A DNA stretch of 64,000 nucleotides from Diphasiastrum complanatum (lineage: Eukaryota > Streptophyta > Lycopodiopsida > Lycopodiales > Lycopodiaceae). The notes under the pieces are model-generated. The model made no database searches, was not told where the DNA came from, and was given only the letters and a program-made list of their open reading frames with translations. Position 1 is the first letter of the stretch; each line of letters begins with the position of its first letter. This document shows, piece by piece, positions 31,260 to 43,653 of this stretch. A program made the position numbers and the translations under genes. The stretch spans positions 37,286,597 to 37,350,596 of the forward strand of contig CM055095.1 in NCBI GenBank assembly GCA_029204225.1, written 5' to 3'.

Positions 31260-34200
31260 ATGCATGGGAAAGTTGGTAACCAGTCAGTAAGAGTCATGGT
31301 TGATGATGGGGCAACCCATAATTTCATCAACCACACCCTGGTTAAAAAGCTTAAACTACCAGAAGTACCTAGTCAGCATAGGTACATAGTTTCATTAGCT
31401 AAGGGTGAAGATAAAAAAATATGGGAAACTATGGTAAGTAAGTTAAATCTTGGTATTCAGGGGTACCAAGATCAAATAAACTTTCAGATAATGCACCTGG
31501 ATCGAACAGACATTGTTCTCGGGAGAGATTGGCTCTACAGTTTAGGACCTTCCCTCCACAGAAACTATCAAGAGAACACACTCAGCTTTCAGTATAAAGG
31601 CCGAGAGATCCAGTTGCATGGGGAGCATGATGTTCCCAACAGCCCTATGGTCTGCAGTTCAGAGCTCTGTCAGCTAATCGGAGACGAAGACCATCAGGTA
31701 TTCTTATGTGACTTTCAGTTTATTCCTGAAGTTTCTATTTCCAGTTCTATTCAGCAGAAAATCAGTAAATTAGAAACTTTATTGTCTAAATTTAAAGATG
31801 TTTTTCCTGAAGATTTGCCACATGGTTTACCACCTAGCAGAGAGGTAGATCATGTAATAAACCTAGTACCAGGTACAGCACCTGTTTCTAAACCTCCGTA
31901 TCGGGTCAGCCGAACAGAGGATGAAGAAATAACTAGGCAGTTAACAGACTATCTTGGGAAAGGCCAAATTCAGACCAGTAGTTCACCATGGGCCTCACCA
32001 GTCCTATTGGTGAAAAAGAAGGAGGGGTCTATGCGTCTTTGCGTAGATTACAGAGCCCTCAATAAAGTCACAATTAAGAATAAATACCCTATGCCTCGGG
32101 CAGACGAGTTGTTTGATCAACTCGACGGGGCTAAGTTTTTCAGCAAAATAGACCTCAGAACGGGATATCATCAAGTCCGTATAAAATCGGAAGATGTCTC
32201 GAAAACAGCTTTTAGGACTCGTCACGGTCATTATGAGTTTAAGGTGATGCCATTTGGGCTCACAAATGCTCCAGCTACCTTTATGACCTTGATGAACAAT
32301 GTCCTCAGACCATACTTGGGTAAGTTTGTAGTCGTATTTTTAGATGACATCCTCGTCTACAGCAAAACGAGGAAGGAGCATCTAAAACACCTCAGAAAGG
32401 TGTTTCGACTGCTCAGAAAGCATAAGCTTTATGCTAAACAATCCAAGTGTGAATTCTTCGTTGAAGAAGTAGCATATTTGGGTCACATTATCTCTTCAGA
32501 TGGGATTAAGATGGACCCAAATAAGGTTAAAGCCATACTCAGTTGGCTGAGACCTCAGAATATTTTGGAACTTGAAATCTTTCTTGGTCTGGCGGGATAT
32601 TACAGACGATTTGTCAAGGAATATGCTCAGATAGCAGTCCCTATGACAAATCTCCTTAAGGGGAAGGGAAAGGAGTTCATTTGGGAGTCCGCACAACAGG
32701 AGAGCTTTGATGCTCTTAAAACAGCCTTAGCTACAGCACCAGTTTTAAAGGTCGTCGACCCCAATCAGCCATTTGTGGTCGAAACAGATGCTAGCGACTT
32801 TGCAGTAGGTGCTGTGCTAACTCAGGGTGGACGACCAGTTGCGTTCGAGAGTAAAAAACTCGAGCCAGCACAGACTAGGTATAGTGCCTATGAAAAGGAA
32901 CTCTTTTCTATAGTCCATGCCCTTAAGACTTGGAGGCATTATTTGTATGGTGCCAACTTTGAGGTCCTGACAGACCATGAGAGTCTCAGATACCTTTGCA
33001 ATCAACCTGAGCTTAGAGGTCGGAAAGCTCGTTGGGCAGAGTTGATGCAAGAGTTTGACATGTCTATCAGATATAGGCGTGGAAAATTCAATACAGTAGC
33101 AGATGCCCTTAGCAGAATGCCTATGATAAACGAGCTGAGTTTTACTTAGATTCGTAATGAGTTACTCGAGTCCTTGAGAGGGAAATGCCAGCATGATGCA
33201 TTCTTCTCTATTATCTGGAACTCAGTCCAGAACAGACAGTTACAGACTCCAGAACCAGTTCCCGGGGCTGGTGCCAGTTCATCCAAGAATACGGCAGCTT
33301 CCGTTGAGGATGATGATGAGTCCGAGTATACGTCATCAGATGACGTTGAGGATTTTGAGCCTGTATTACCCAAGCAAACCCCAGTGGTTAAGGGTCAGTT
33401 GACTCAAGGATTCAAATGGAAACAGTATTCCATTCAGGATGAGTACTTGCTCTATAGAGATAGAGTATGTGTCCCCAATTCAGAGGATTATAGGCAGCAA
33501 GTCCTATATGAATGTCATGACAATCCTAGCGCGGGACACCCAGGCATACAGAAGACCTATGAGCTTCTTCGTAGGCAATTTTTCTGGCCCAGTATGAAAA
33601 GGGACGTCCACCAGTATGTAACCAGTTGCCAGAAATGTCAAGTAAATAAAGCAGAGCGTTTAAAGGCAGGAGGGTTGTTGCATCCCTTAGAAATACCAGC
33701 TGGTAAATGGGAGAGTATCTCCATGGATTTTATAGTAGGCCTGCCTAAAACCCAAAAGGGTAATGACGCTATATGGGTCACAGTTGACCGTCTGACCAAA
33801 ATGGCTCATTTTATTCCGACCAAAACAACCGTTAGAGCTCCAGAGTTAGCGAGGTTGTTTGTAGACGGGCTATTTAAATTGTACGGTCTACCTTCCGGCA
33901 TAGTCAGCGACCGGGACAGTAAGTTTACTGGAAATTTTTGGAAGGCAGTATTCCATCATCTCCATACTAAACTTAATATGAGTACCACCGACCATCCACA
34001 GACGGACGGTCAAACAGAAAGGGTAAATCAAGTGCTGGAGGATATGCTTCGTGCATACGTCAGCAAGAGGCAGACTAATTGGGAGGAGTATCTCTCGATA
34101 TTAGAGTTTGCTTACAACAGTACCAAACATTCAGCTACGGGATACAGCCCATTTATGCTGATGTACGGTTTTCAGCCACGCTCACCCACAGTTGTAGGGT

Positions 34201-34781
34201 TTAAACAAGAAAAAGTTGAAGCAGCCAGAAACTTTTTAGAAGACCTAAACCAGATGATAGAACATGCTAAGCGTAGCATTAGACAATCCCAGGATCGAGC
34301 CAGGCATTATGCAGATCCACACAGACGGGATGTGCAGTTCTCCACTGGTGAGAGAGTCTACTTGAGAGTCCCAGTTGACTCTAAAACCCTCAAATCAGGA
34401 GTGTGTGCTAAGTTGTCTCCAAGGTATTGTGGTCCCTTTACCATCAGTAGGAGACTAGGCGAGGTCACCTATGAACTAGAACTCCCACACAGCAGTAAGG
34501 TTTTTCCAGTTTTTCATGTAAGTCAGTTACGAAAAGCCTTAACCAGATCAGATAATCTGGTAGGGGACAGTGTTCTAGTTCTCCCATTGGATCCTCAACA
34601 ACCTCCACATGAACCAGAGGAGATTCTTGATAGTAGAGAGACGCAGACTCGTCATACTCTATACCGAGAATATCTGGTTAAGTGGAATGATCAGCCTGTT
34701 GAGAATGCCACTTGGGAAAGAGGCAGCGTCCTTCGCAAGATTTTTCCAGACTTTGTCTTAGAGGACCAAGACGGTTCTTAA
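31260..34781 (+). pseudogene. Ty3-1 pol (protease, RT, RNase H, integrase, chromodomain), one in-frame TAG
   Basis: ATG 31260; the frame is open back to 31221 and differs from the gag frame. Protease has [12 protein letters not shown] (an Asp-Asp-Gly form of the usual DT/SG) and [11 protein letters not shown] has [28 protein letters not shown] and the catalytic FLDDILVYS (about 32338). RNase H has [28 protein letters not shown] and [13 protein letters not shown] is at 33147-33149; the same frame then gives the integrase HHCC finger (ECHDNPSAGHPGIQ...CQKCQ), D,D-35-E residues (SMDF, VSDRDSKF, NQVLEDML), IN tail and a chromodomain (YLVKWNDQPVENATWE). Confidence 0.92.
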
Positions 34782-34792
34782 GGGGGAGGGAG
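34780..34792 (+). promoter_or_regulatory. Ty3-1 polypurine tract
   Basis: AAGGGGGAGGGAG directly precedes the TG of the right LTR and overlaps the end of the pol frame region; it primes plus-strand synthesis. Confidence 0.85.
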
Positions 34793-35150
34793 TGTTACGA
34801 GCTCGTAACCAGTGCCGAACCCTAGAGAACACAGATAGGTCAGATACCACAGTCAGGGTCGTGTCCAGCGTACATGACCAACAGGGCAAGACAGTGTGAG
34901 TAGTGTGCCCCAGCATGGTCCATAGCCATGGCGGGCCTAACACAGCCTAGGGACCCTGTCAGCAGGATAGGGCCCCCAGTTGGGTCCCGACGTGCAGTCG
35001 ACCACGTCAGTGCCATGTGGCCGACACTTGGCAGTAGCATGCTACCAGTCCTCACACTGGGTTAGGAGGGGCTTACTCTATATCAGGGAGTAGGCAAGGT
35101 TGGGTGGATCAGTTAGTGTTTGCCCTACTGTGGTGTTAGGATCTATTACA
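34793..35150 (+). repeat. Ty3-1 3' LTR
   Basis: 358 bp, three differences from the left LTR, followed by the TGGAC target copy. Confidence 0.95.
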
Positions 35151-37588
35151 TGGACCCACCCTATAGATGTACTCAAGCCAATCCGCCTCGAGCTCCCTGT
35201 CTGATATCTGTGTTGGAGAGAGGAAGAGGGGATGCAAGATGTGTGCAACGCTGTGGATACTCCTGGGAAAGTAGTTCCACCGCGTCTCCCAGATGAACCT
35301 CAACCCCGTCATCCTGCACGAAGTCGAAGCAAATTTTGGAAAAAACGTAATATTGACGGAAAGACAAACTAGCAAACACTGAAAAGATAAAGAACAATTA
35401 CAACACTGTACCACTTACCTCTCTGGCTGCAAGATGGGCAGCTACAGGAACTGTCCGATCCGGTCCATGAGCTCATACACTAGTCCAAGTGTGGACCCCT
35501 CGCTGTCAGCCATGCGGAGCACAATGTAGAGTGGTCGAAGCAGTCCTGACAATATCTGTGCATCCCTCTAGAACTGATCTCCCCTCACCGTGGAAGAAAA
35601 GTGTGCCCCATCCTCCGTGTGCTGATAGAAAGCGTGTGGGGGCTGGCTTACGGAGGTCCAAATGGCTGAACACCCGGAACATGGCAAGAACACGCCTCTT
35701 CCTGGTGACAAAAGTCACCAGGAAGAGGGCCTCGCGGACAATTGCTCTAACCCAGGGAAGTGCACCTATGTCCCCCATCATAAGGTCTATGCCGTGCGCT
35801 GCACAGGGGGTATGGACGATGTGAGGGAACTCGGCCCCTAGCAGGACACCCATCTGAACGCAATTGATGGCATTGTCCGTCACCACCGTAACGACATGTT
35901 GGGGGCCTATGGACAGGATGGAAGACCTAATGACATCGTACATGAAATCTGCAGATATGACTCCCCCCCCTACTGCAATCCACGGCTCTCAAAAACTGTG
36001 TACCCATGCAGCTGGAGACCAAGATGTTGAAGATTGGCCTCCTCCTGACATCAGTCCAGCCATCGGACATGATGCTGCATCCATATGTGGCCCAGTGGTG
36101 GCGTAGAGGCTCCATCTCTCTAGACAAGGACTCAACCCTATCTCTCAGCATGTGTGTGCGGACAACCTCTGAACCAGGGACTCTATAGCTAGGGCTGACA
36201 GACTGTGCAAGGCGGAATGCCCTTCTAAAAGGCTCAGAATCGGTGATGGCAAAAGGTAGGTTCAGCTCGTAAATCAAACTGGCCACGGCCTGTGTGGCCT
36301 CTCTGTCCATGTGCGGCTGATGCGCGCCGCGAATGGTATGCTACACAAGGGCTCTACCTGGTGGGCGACGGGTGGTGGACCTCCAGCACGGTGCACCAAC
36401 CGTGACGGGAATGGACGATGATGCGACAGGCTGGGCACTTGTGGATGCATCGGCTGTAGACGTGGAATGGGGAGAGTGGGATGCACTGGCAGGGATGGGT
36501 GCAGCAGCATAAGTGGGGTGCACTGGTGGAGGGGCAAGATCTGGCATGGGATACGAAAACTGCTGGCTAGGGAGGTCATCCGGATGGGAAGGGAAGGAAG
36601 AAGGGATCTCATCCACATCCTCGAAGGCCTTGTCAGTAGCATCCTGGGCCTGCTCGGGTGGCGGAGAATCCATGAGAAAATCGTAAACTGGGGGCGTGCG
36701 AGCAAAAGGACGTGGTGGTGGAACCGCAGTGGCAACTGGTGGACGTGATGGGACGGGATCCACAGGAATGGGTGCGTGTGGCGGAACTGTCCGAGGGGGA
36801 TGAGGATGGACTCCCTCTCCTCGTGCGTGCTAGCCAAGCAAGCAGCAACTCTAGGTCAGCCACATAAGGAGCGGTGCAAAACCGGAGAATGCCCTCCGAA
36901 ATGGTGTTCTTCCCCGCCACGAGCCGCGGCCTGTAGGTCTCCAGTAGTCGCTGCTTGTCGGGGATGGACATGCTGCCACAAGGGGCAGCACTTAAGGTGG
37001 CACCATTTTTGGCGCGTGCACCAAGCAGGTGCAGTAAGGCGAGTGAGGGACGCAGCAAATTCGACGAGGCAGTATCGGCAACGCATGATCTTCTGACCGG
37101 TCTTGTTGGTCTTGTCGGCAACCGGCCTGACAATGTCTACCTCGTCCCACAGACCGGAAAGGTCGGATTGCACCATTGCGATGGAGAAAACTAGGGAAAA
37201 AATGCAGATGAAGCTAAAGCTGGAAGGATGGATTGCTGGAAAAAAAACAGCAGGGTTCACTGTTGGAGAGACGAATGGGCGAAGGCAGTGAACGCAGGGC
37301 GAAGGCAGCGAGAGGCAAATCAGATGCAAGGCAAGGGGGTTTGCGGGCGAGGGGCGAGGCAAATCAAAAGAGGGGCGAGCGAAGGCAGGGCAGGAAAACC
37401 AGAAGCGATGGTAGGGAAACGATGGGCAGAAAAAAAACCTTGGGAGAGAAGAAGCGAGGGGGGCGGGTGGTTTAGGTTAAAAAAAAAATTAAAAAATATA
37501 TTATTATATTGTGGTACCGCAGTACCAGTATGGTCCCGCGGTACCGGGATCCGCGGTACTGGTAGTACCTAGTACCGCGGGACCTATG

Positions 37589-37930
37589 ATATATATATAT
37601 CAAGGATGAGGGTCTGGGCCGGAATGCCCGAGTCCTGACCCGGACACGTCCGACCCCCGGACGCAGGGTCGGACGCGTCCAATTTATTTATTTATTTATT
37701 TTTAACTAAATCTCTACAAAAAAAAAAAACTGACGCATCGGGGGTCCGGACGCACGCGTCTGGAGATCCGGACGCCATATATTTTTTTTCAAATTTTTTT
37801 TTTAAGTCCAAAATTTTTATACAAAAATTTTAAAAAAAAATAAAAATCGGATGCGGACGTGAACGCGCATCCGGACGCGCGTTCACGTCTTCCATCCCCC
37901 TCCTTAGATATATATATATATATATAATAT
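37589..37930. mobile_element. Complete GC-rich MITE-2 between two (TA)n tracts
   Basis: Short (TA)n at 37589-37600, MITE-2 at 37601-37907, then (TA)n to 37930. Ends are CAAGGATGAGGG and (reverse complement) CTAAGGAGGGGG. Both halves are packed with CCGGACGC/GTCCGGACGCG words around an AT-rich core with T- and A-runs. No coding sequence. It separates the head-to-head 5' ends of hAT-B and hAT-C. Confidence 0.75.
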
Positions 37931-38355
37931 CATAGGCCCCGCGGTACTGGGTACCACGGATCCCGGTACCGCGGGACCGTACTGGTACCGCGGTACCATC
38001 ATACCATGATGGTACCGCGGTACCATAATATATTCATATAATTAATATTTAATATTTTTTCAAATTTTCTTGAACCTAATCTACCCGCCCCCCTCGCTTC
38101 TTCTCTCCCAGTTTTTTTCCAGCCATCGTTGCCCTGCCTTCGCTACTAGTTTTGCTGCCTTGCCTTCCCTGCCTTGCGTCTGATTTGCGTAGCCCTTCGC
38201 CCACAGACCGCCCTGCCTTGCATTTGATTTGCAAGAACCTGCCTTCACCCATTTCCAGCGTCTCTCACACAGTGTACCCTGTTGTTTTTTTTCCAGCGTT
38301 CCATCCTTGCAGCTTTAGGTTCATCTGCATTTTTTCCCTAGTTTTCTCCATCGCA

Positions 38356-41300
38356 ATGGTGCAATCCGACCTTTCCCGTCTGTGGGACGAGGTAGACATT
38401 GTCAGGCGGGTTGCCGACAAGTCCAACAAGACCGGACAGAAGATCGTGCGCTACCGATACTGTCTCATCGAATTTGCTGCATCCCTCACTCGCCTTAAAG
38501 GCCATCTACTCGGTGCACGTGCCAAAAATGGTGAAAATGGTGCCACCTTGAATGCTGCCCCTTGTGGCAGCATGACCGTCCCCGACAGGCAACGACTACT
38601 GGACACCTACGGGCCGCGGCTCGTGGCGGAGGAGAACACCATTTCGGAGGGCATTCTCCGATTTTGCACCGCTCCTTATGTGCCTGACCCAGAGTTGCTG
38701 CCTGCTTGGCTGGCACGCACGAGGAGAGGGAGTGCATCCTCGTCCAGTCCCTTTGCCCCTCATCCCCCTCAGACAGTTCCACCTCACGCACCCCCATCTG
38801 CTCAGATTCCGGTGGATCCCGTCCCATCACGTCCGCCAGTTGCCACTGCGGTTCACCTCCACGCCCCCGGTTTACGACTTTCTCATGGACTCTCCGCCAC
38901 TCGAGCAGGCCCAGGATGCTACTACTGAGGCCTTCGAGGATGTGGAAGAGATCCCTTCTTCCTTCCCTTCCCATCCGGATGACCTGCTCAGCCAACAGTT
39001 TTCGTACCCCATGCCAGATGTTGCCCCTCCACCAGTGCACCCCACCTATGCTGCTGCACCCATCCCTGCCAGTGCATCCCACTCTCCCCCTTCCTCGTCT
39101 ACAGCCGATGCATCCACCAGTGCCCAGCCTGTCGCGTAATCGTCCATTCCCGTCACGGTTGGTGCACCGTGCTGGAGGTCCACCACCCGTCGCCCACCAG
39201 GTAGAGCCCTTGTGCAGCAGACCATTGGCGGCGCGCATCAGCCGCACATGGACAGAGAGGCCACACAGGTCATGGCCAGTTTGACTTACGAGCTGAACCT
39301 ACCTTTTGCCATCAACGATTCTGAGCCCTTCAGAAGGGCATTCCGCCTTGCACAGTCTGTCAGCACTGGCTGGAGAGTCCCTGGTTCGGAGGTTGTCCGC
39401 ACACACATGCTGAGAGATAGGGTTGAGTCCTTGTCTAGAGAGATGGAGCCTCTACGCCGCCATTGGGCCACATATGGATGTAGCATCATGTCCGATGGCT
39501 GGACTGATGTCAAGAGCAGGCCGATCCTCAACATCTTGGTCTCCAGCTGCATGGGTACACAGTTTTTGAGAGCCGTGGATTGCAGTAGGGGGGGGAGAGT
39601 CATATCTGCAGATTTCATGTACGATGTCATCAGGTCTTCCATACTGTCCATAGGCCCCCAGCATGTCGTTACGGTGATGACGGACAATGCCACCAACTGT
39701 GTTCAGATGGGTGTCCTACTAGAGGCCGAGTTCCCTCACATCGTCCTGTGTGGCGCACGGCATAGACCTTCTCATGGGGGACATAGGTGCACTTCCCTGG
39801 GTTAGAGCCATCGTCCGTGAGACCCTCTTCCTGGTGACTTTTGTCACCAGAAAGAGGCGTGTTCTTGCCATGTTCCGGGTGTTCAGCCATCTGGACCTCC
39901 GTAAGCCAGCCCCCACACGCTTTGCATTTGACTTTGTGGTCATCGACCGTCTTATCAGGTGTAGGGCGCAGCTTCTACAGATGGTTGCCAGTGATCTTTG
40001 GCGTGCCAGCACGTTTCAGCAAACTGAGGATGGGGAGCACTTTTCTTCCACAGTGAGGGGAGACCAGTTCTGGAGGGATGCATAGACATTGTCAGGACTG
40101 CTTCGACCACTCTACATTGTGCTCCGCATGGCTGACAGCGAGGGGTCGACACTTGGACTTGTATATGAGCTCATGGACCGGATTGGACAGTTCCTGCAGC
40201 TAACCATTTTGCATCCAGAGAGGTAAGCAGTATAGTAATGTAATTGACCTTTATCTTTTTAGTAATTGCAAGTTTGTTTTTCTGTCAGTGTTAAGTTTTT
40301 TGGTAATGCCCTAAACCACATGCCTCTCACCTGCAGGATGACAGAGCTGAAGTTCATATGGAGACGCGGTGGAACTACTTCCACAGGAGTATCCACAGCG
40401 TTCCACACATGCTGCATCCCCTCTTCCTCTCTCCGACACAGATCGCAGACAGGGAGCTCGAGGCCGATTGGCTTCAGTACATTCACAGGGTGGGTCCATA
40501 CACAGGTTTGGATCCTATCAGGCTCATGGAGGAGCTCGCTGGTCGAGGCCGATTGGCTTCAGTACATTCACAGGGTGGGTCCACACATAGGTTTGGATCC
40601 TATCAGGCTCATGGAGGAGCTCGCTGCATTTCGTTTCGGCATGGGCACGTTCGGCCACCCAGCTGCTCAGGATCCAGATAGGAGGCAGCTTCCCATTACC
40701 TAGTGGACCATGTTCGGCAGCACCTATCCATCCATACAGCGTCTTGCACTACGTGTCCTTTCTCAGGTATGCATCTCATTTCATCCTCCATTGCTGTGTT
40801 TCGTTGACCTTCCACCCGTGCACATGTGCTGAAGCATTTCATTGCACATACCACAAAACTACGCTGCCTCCGTGTGTGAGCGTAATTGGAGCACATGGGC
40901 ACTGATTCACACGAGGAGAAGAAACCGGTTGTCAGTGAATCAGTTGGAGCGGTTGGTGTTCTGTAGCACCAACGCACGTCTCGCCAGGAGACTTCCGACC
41001 ATTACGAGCGCATTGCAGGTGATTAGCTATTCTCCCATAGCATGTTGGTTGACTCCTAGTACGTTGGTTTCATTTCTTCATAAAGTTGTCTCTCTGACAT
41101 GCAAATTTTAAACCTTGCAGACGAAGATATCTGATTTGGAGCGCCAGGTTGACTTGCCTACGGACAGCACCCATCCCATGCCTGCAGATGACCTGGGCAC
41201 ACAGTTGATGGCAGAGAAAGAGAGGGAGCTTGTCGAGATGAGAGAGAGAGAGAGAGCTTGGGCTTGAGCACAAAAAGCCCCCATTGTATGAGGCAGATGA

Positions 41301-42762
41301 GCCAGTGTCAGAGGATGAGCATGATGAGGATGAGCCCATTCGGGTTGTGTTTGCCAGATCAGAGAGGGATGAAGCAGATGATACAGGTGCATGGCACACG
41401 CCACGGGCAGGGGTCACAGGTGCATCACGTGGCAGAGGTGGGACACATGCCACAGGTTATACCGGGAGACAGGCAGGGCACACAGGGGGGGCCAGTGGCA
41501 TACCTACCTATGCCGACATGATGGAGGAGGCTCTTGATAGAAAGCAGAGTGATTTAGATGCCGGTCCGGCAGATGTTTGGATGCGTGCAGTACAGAGTCA
41601 TGGCCGTTACTACGACAGCACACCAGAGGAGGCACCAGATGACTTTGATTGCACAGATTGGGAGGCCATGCAAGGTCTACAAGGTGCACATGATGAGGCA
41701 CGGGATGAGGCTCGGGTTGATTCAGGGGTTGGTGCACAGGATGATTCAAAGGTTGGTGCACAGGATGATTTAGAGGCTAGTGCACAGGATGAGTCCCAGA
41801 GTCCAGAGCATTTGTATTCAGATGCCCAGCTGGACGACTTGGTTGCCACATTGGATTCAGAGGCCCAGCAGATGCCGAGTGTCAGGGCACCCCCTTCATC
41901 TCTTGCCAGCATGCCATACACCGAGTCCCAGCCAGAGCAACCGCATGAGGTGCCTACAGTTCCTCCAGCTCCTCAGAGGGTGTATGTGCGTCGCACAGCT
42001 CCTCCAGTGCCACCGATGCCATTCAGGCCTGCAGCCCCTCCATCATCGTCCACTTCTGCAGCACCAGGTCTACATGGCAGGCCACCATCTGTGCCCAGGT
42101 TTTCTCTTGCAGCGCCCACATCCACAATGGCTCCTCCAGCTGCTCCTCCAGTGGCAGCACCCACTCCACATCCTCATCCTTTGGCAGCACCCAGGATGTA
42201 CCAGGTTCGGCCACCGCAGCGCCCTTTTCAGTACATATCGCCGCTGTACTCGCCTCCTGCACATCCAGTTCCTCCACCTGCAGCAGCCCCACGGGCACAC
42301 ACTCCACGAGCTCATCCTTCTCGCTCAGGTGCACAGGGAGTTCCCTCTTTTGCTTCCCTATCCCAGTCGGCCTCAGCTTGGGCCCAGCCTAGCCAACCAA
42401 GTGATTTGCATGGGGGTGACGAGGCATTGACAGCTCCTCTTGTTCGCAAGAGACCAGGAAGGCCCAAGGGTGCACCGAACAAGAAAGGCAAGGCACAGAA
42501 ACTGCCAGGGAGGAGAGGACGACCACGCAGGGCTCCAGGTACAGGTAGAGGTGCAGTATCACAGCCAGTTGGAGCAGGTGTTGTTGGTTTGGCCTGCTTG
42601 GGGGCTGATGGGGAGGCAGACTGGGATGATGCTAGTGACAAGTCCTCCTCGGACACACAGCCCATGCCAATTCCAGACAGGCAGAGATATCGGCTGCGAG
42701 AGTCAGCTCGGGGCCCTGAGTTGTCTCCAGAGGATTCGTCTGAGTCAGAGCCAGAGCATTGA
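38356..42762 (+). pseudogene. hAT-C transposase, broken
   Basis: Exons are 38356-40222, 40337-40766, 40857-41018 and 41121-42762. The first BED Cys is Tyr (IVRYRYCLIEF). Lesions are a frameshift near 38862, TAA 39137-39139, a small deletion near 39747, TAG 40083-40085 (CAG in A and D), a base loss near 40361, an 85-bp tandem duplication in exon 2 (unit starts 40459 and 40544), TAG 40701-40703 (TGG), a lost AG acceptor before exon 3, and two extra bases in the (AG)n of exon 4. From 41284 to 42762 the tail is open for 492 codons and keeps both AT-hooks (RKRPGRPKG, GRRGRPRR). Confidence 0.88.
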
Positions 42763-43287
42763 TTGGGGCTCTGTTGTTTTAGTTTCAGTAGTTTGTCTCT
42801 AGCAGACGGTCTACCATTGTACTCAGATGATTTTTCACATTATATACAGTGTTTGGCCTACATTATTTGCTGCACATTGTGCGTATGTCGCTCTGTACAT
42901 GTGATGCTATATTTTCAATTTTATGTCAAATTCTATGTGCGTGTGATTCCTATTTTCATTTAATTTAGTTTGAAGTCAATGCTAGCTTCACATATATGCA
43001 CCTACATCATGAGCACAGAAATCACCCCTACACCCCAAACGATATTTCATAAACACATGTAATACATCTGCATTTAAAAAAATTACAGAGATTGCATCTT
43101 ACATGACCAGGCTCGCGTTACACAAAAAACAACTATGTATATATTCAACCGTTGTATCAAGATAACATCACATATACTGTCATTTTTTTAAGCAGCCATC
43201 TAGTTATTTGCTGCACCATAAACTGCCGAAAACTACATAGCAACAGTCCGCCACATACGGCTGGACCTTATGTATTCTAAACATCCC

Positions 43288-43653
43288 TCACTGATCCTCC
43301 ACCGACTCCCCACCCTCGTCTGGTGCATTGTTTTCTCGCTCTTGCTCTGCCTCCTGGTTAGCCCGAGCTGCCTCCTGGTTAGCCCGACGTCTGGCCGCCC
43401 TTTCCCTGACCATGATGAGCTACCGTCATGTGAAATTCATTCCGATCTGCTCATCCAGATCCAGCTCGACAGCGGGGACAGGATCCACAGCGGGGGCGGG
43501 TGGCTCCGGTTCCGAATTTCTCTGCCGAGTTTGTCGCAGCATCTCTCAGATATCTGCCTCTTGCTTCCGATGTCTCTCGTTCTGCCTTCGGATATCTTCC
43601 TCAAGCTTCCTCCTGGCTTCGCCCTGGGGCTTCGGTGGTATGCGCTCTGCCAT
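43288..43653 (-). pseudogene. ORF2 of hAT-C, three stops
   Basis: Same length and frame as the hAT-D gene (366 nt, ATG 43653, stop 43288-43290). Internal stops are TGA 43546-43548 and TGA 43426-43428 (both CGA in hAT-D) and TAG 43420-43422 (CAG in hAT-D). Confidence 0.85.

Larger units (their letters stand above)
28936..35150 (+). mobile_element. Ty3-1, complete Ty3/Gypsy chromovirus
   Basis: The LTRs 28936-29293 and 34793-35150 are both 358 bp, begin TGTTACGAGC, end TCTATTACA and differ at three positions by eye. Target duplication TGGAC is at 28931-28935 and 35151-35155. Primer site TGGTATCAGAGCC is at 29295-29307; polypurine tract AAGGGGGAGGGAG is at 34780-34792. It carries gag and pol (protease, RT, RNase H, integrase, chromodomain), each with one in-frame TAG. 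It is inserted in exon 2 of hAT-B, opposite in orientation. Confidence 0.95.
25203..37176 (-). pseudogene. hAT-B transposase, in three separated pieces
   Basis: Exon 1 is 37176-35419 (MVQSDLSGLWDEVDIVRPVA), with frameshifts near 37035 and 35970 and TAG 35578-35580 in place of TGG. Exon 2 is 35313-35151 plus 28935-28748, split by Ty3-1. Exon 3 is 28657-28496 (VCERNW region). Exon 4 is 28398-28293 plus 25585-25203. After LDRGQSDLDAGPAAA the exon 4 tail, including the AT-hooks, is deleted and fused to 3' non-coding sequence. GT-AG borders are preserved at exons 1 to 3 as in hAT-D. Confidence 0.8.
24050..37588 (-). mobile_element. hAT-B, split by a LINE/prohibitin insertion and by Ty3-1
   Basis: The 3' terminus is at 24050 (CATAGTGGCCTTTGG) and the 5' terminus at 37588 (reverse complement CATAGGTCCCGC); flanking octamers are ATATATAT on both sides. 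Its own sequence is in three pieces: 24050-25662, 28293-28935 and 35151-37588, together about 4.7 kb. The pieces are in the right order and orientation and the gene reads across them: exon 4 is cut at its (CT)n run, exon 2 at TGGAC. Confidence 0.8.

Noticed and set aside
38495-39247. 250-codon minus-strand frame and others opposite the hAT exons 1 and 4
   Set aside because: Shadows caused by GC-rich codons of the transposase; no independent conservation or motifs.
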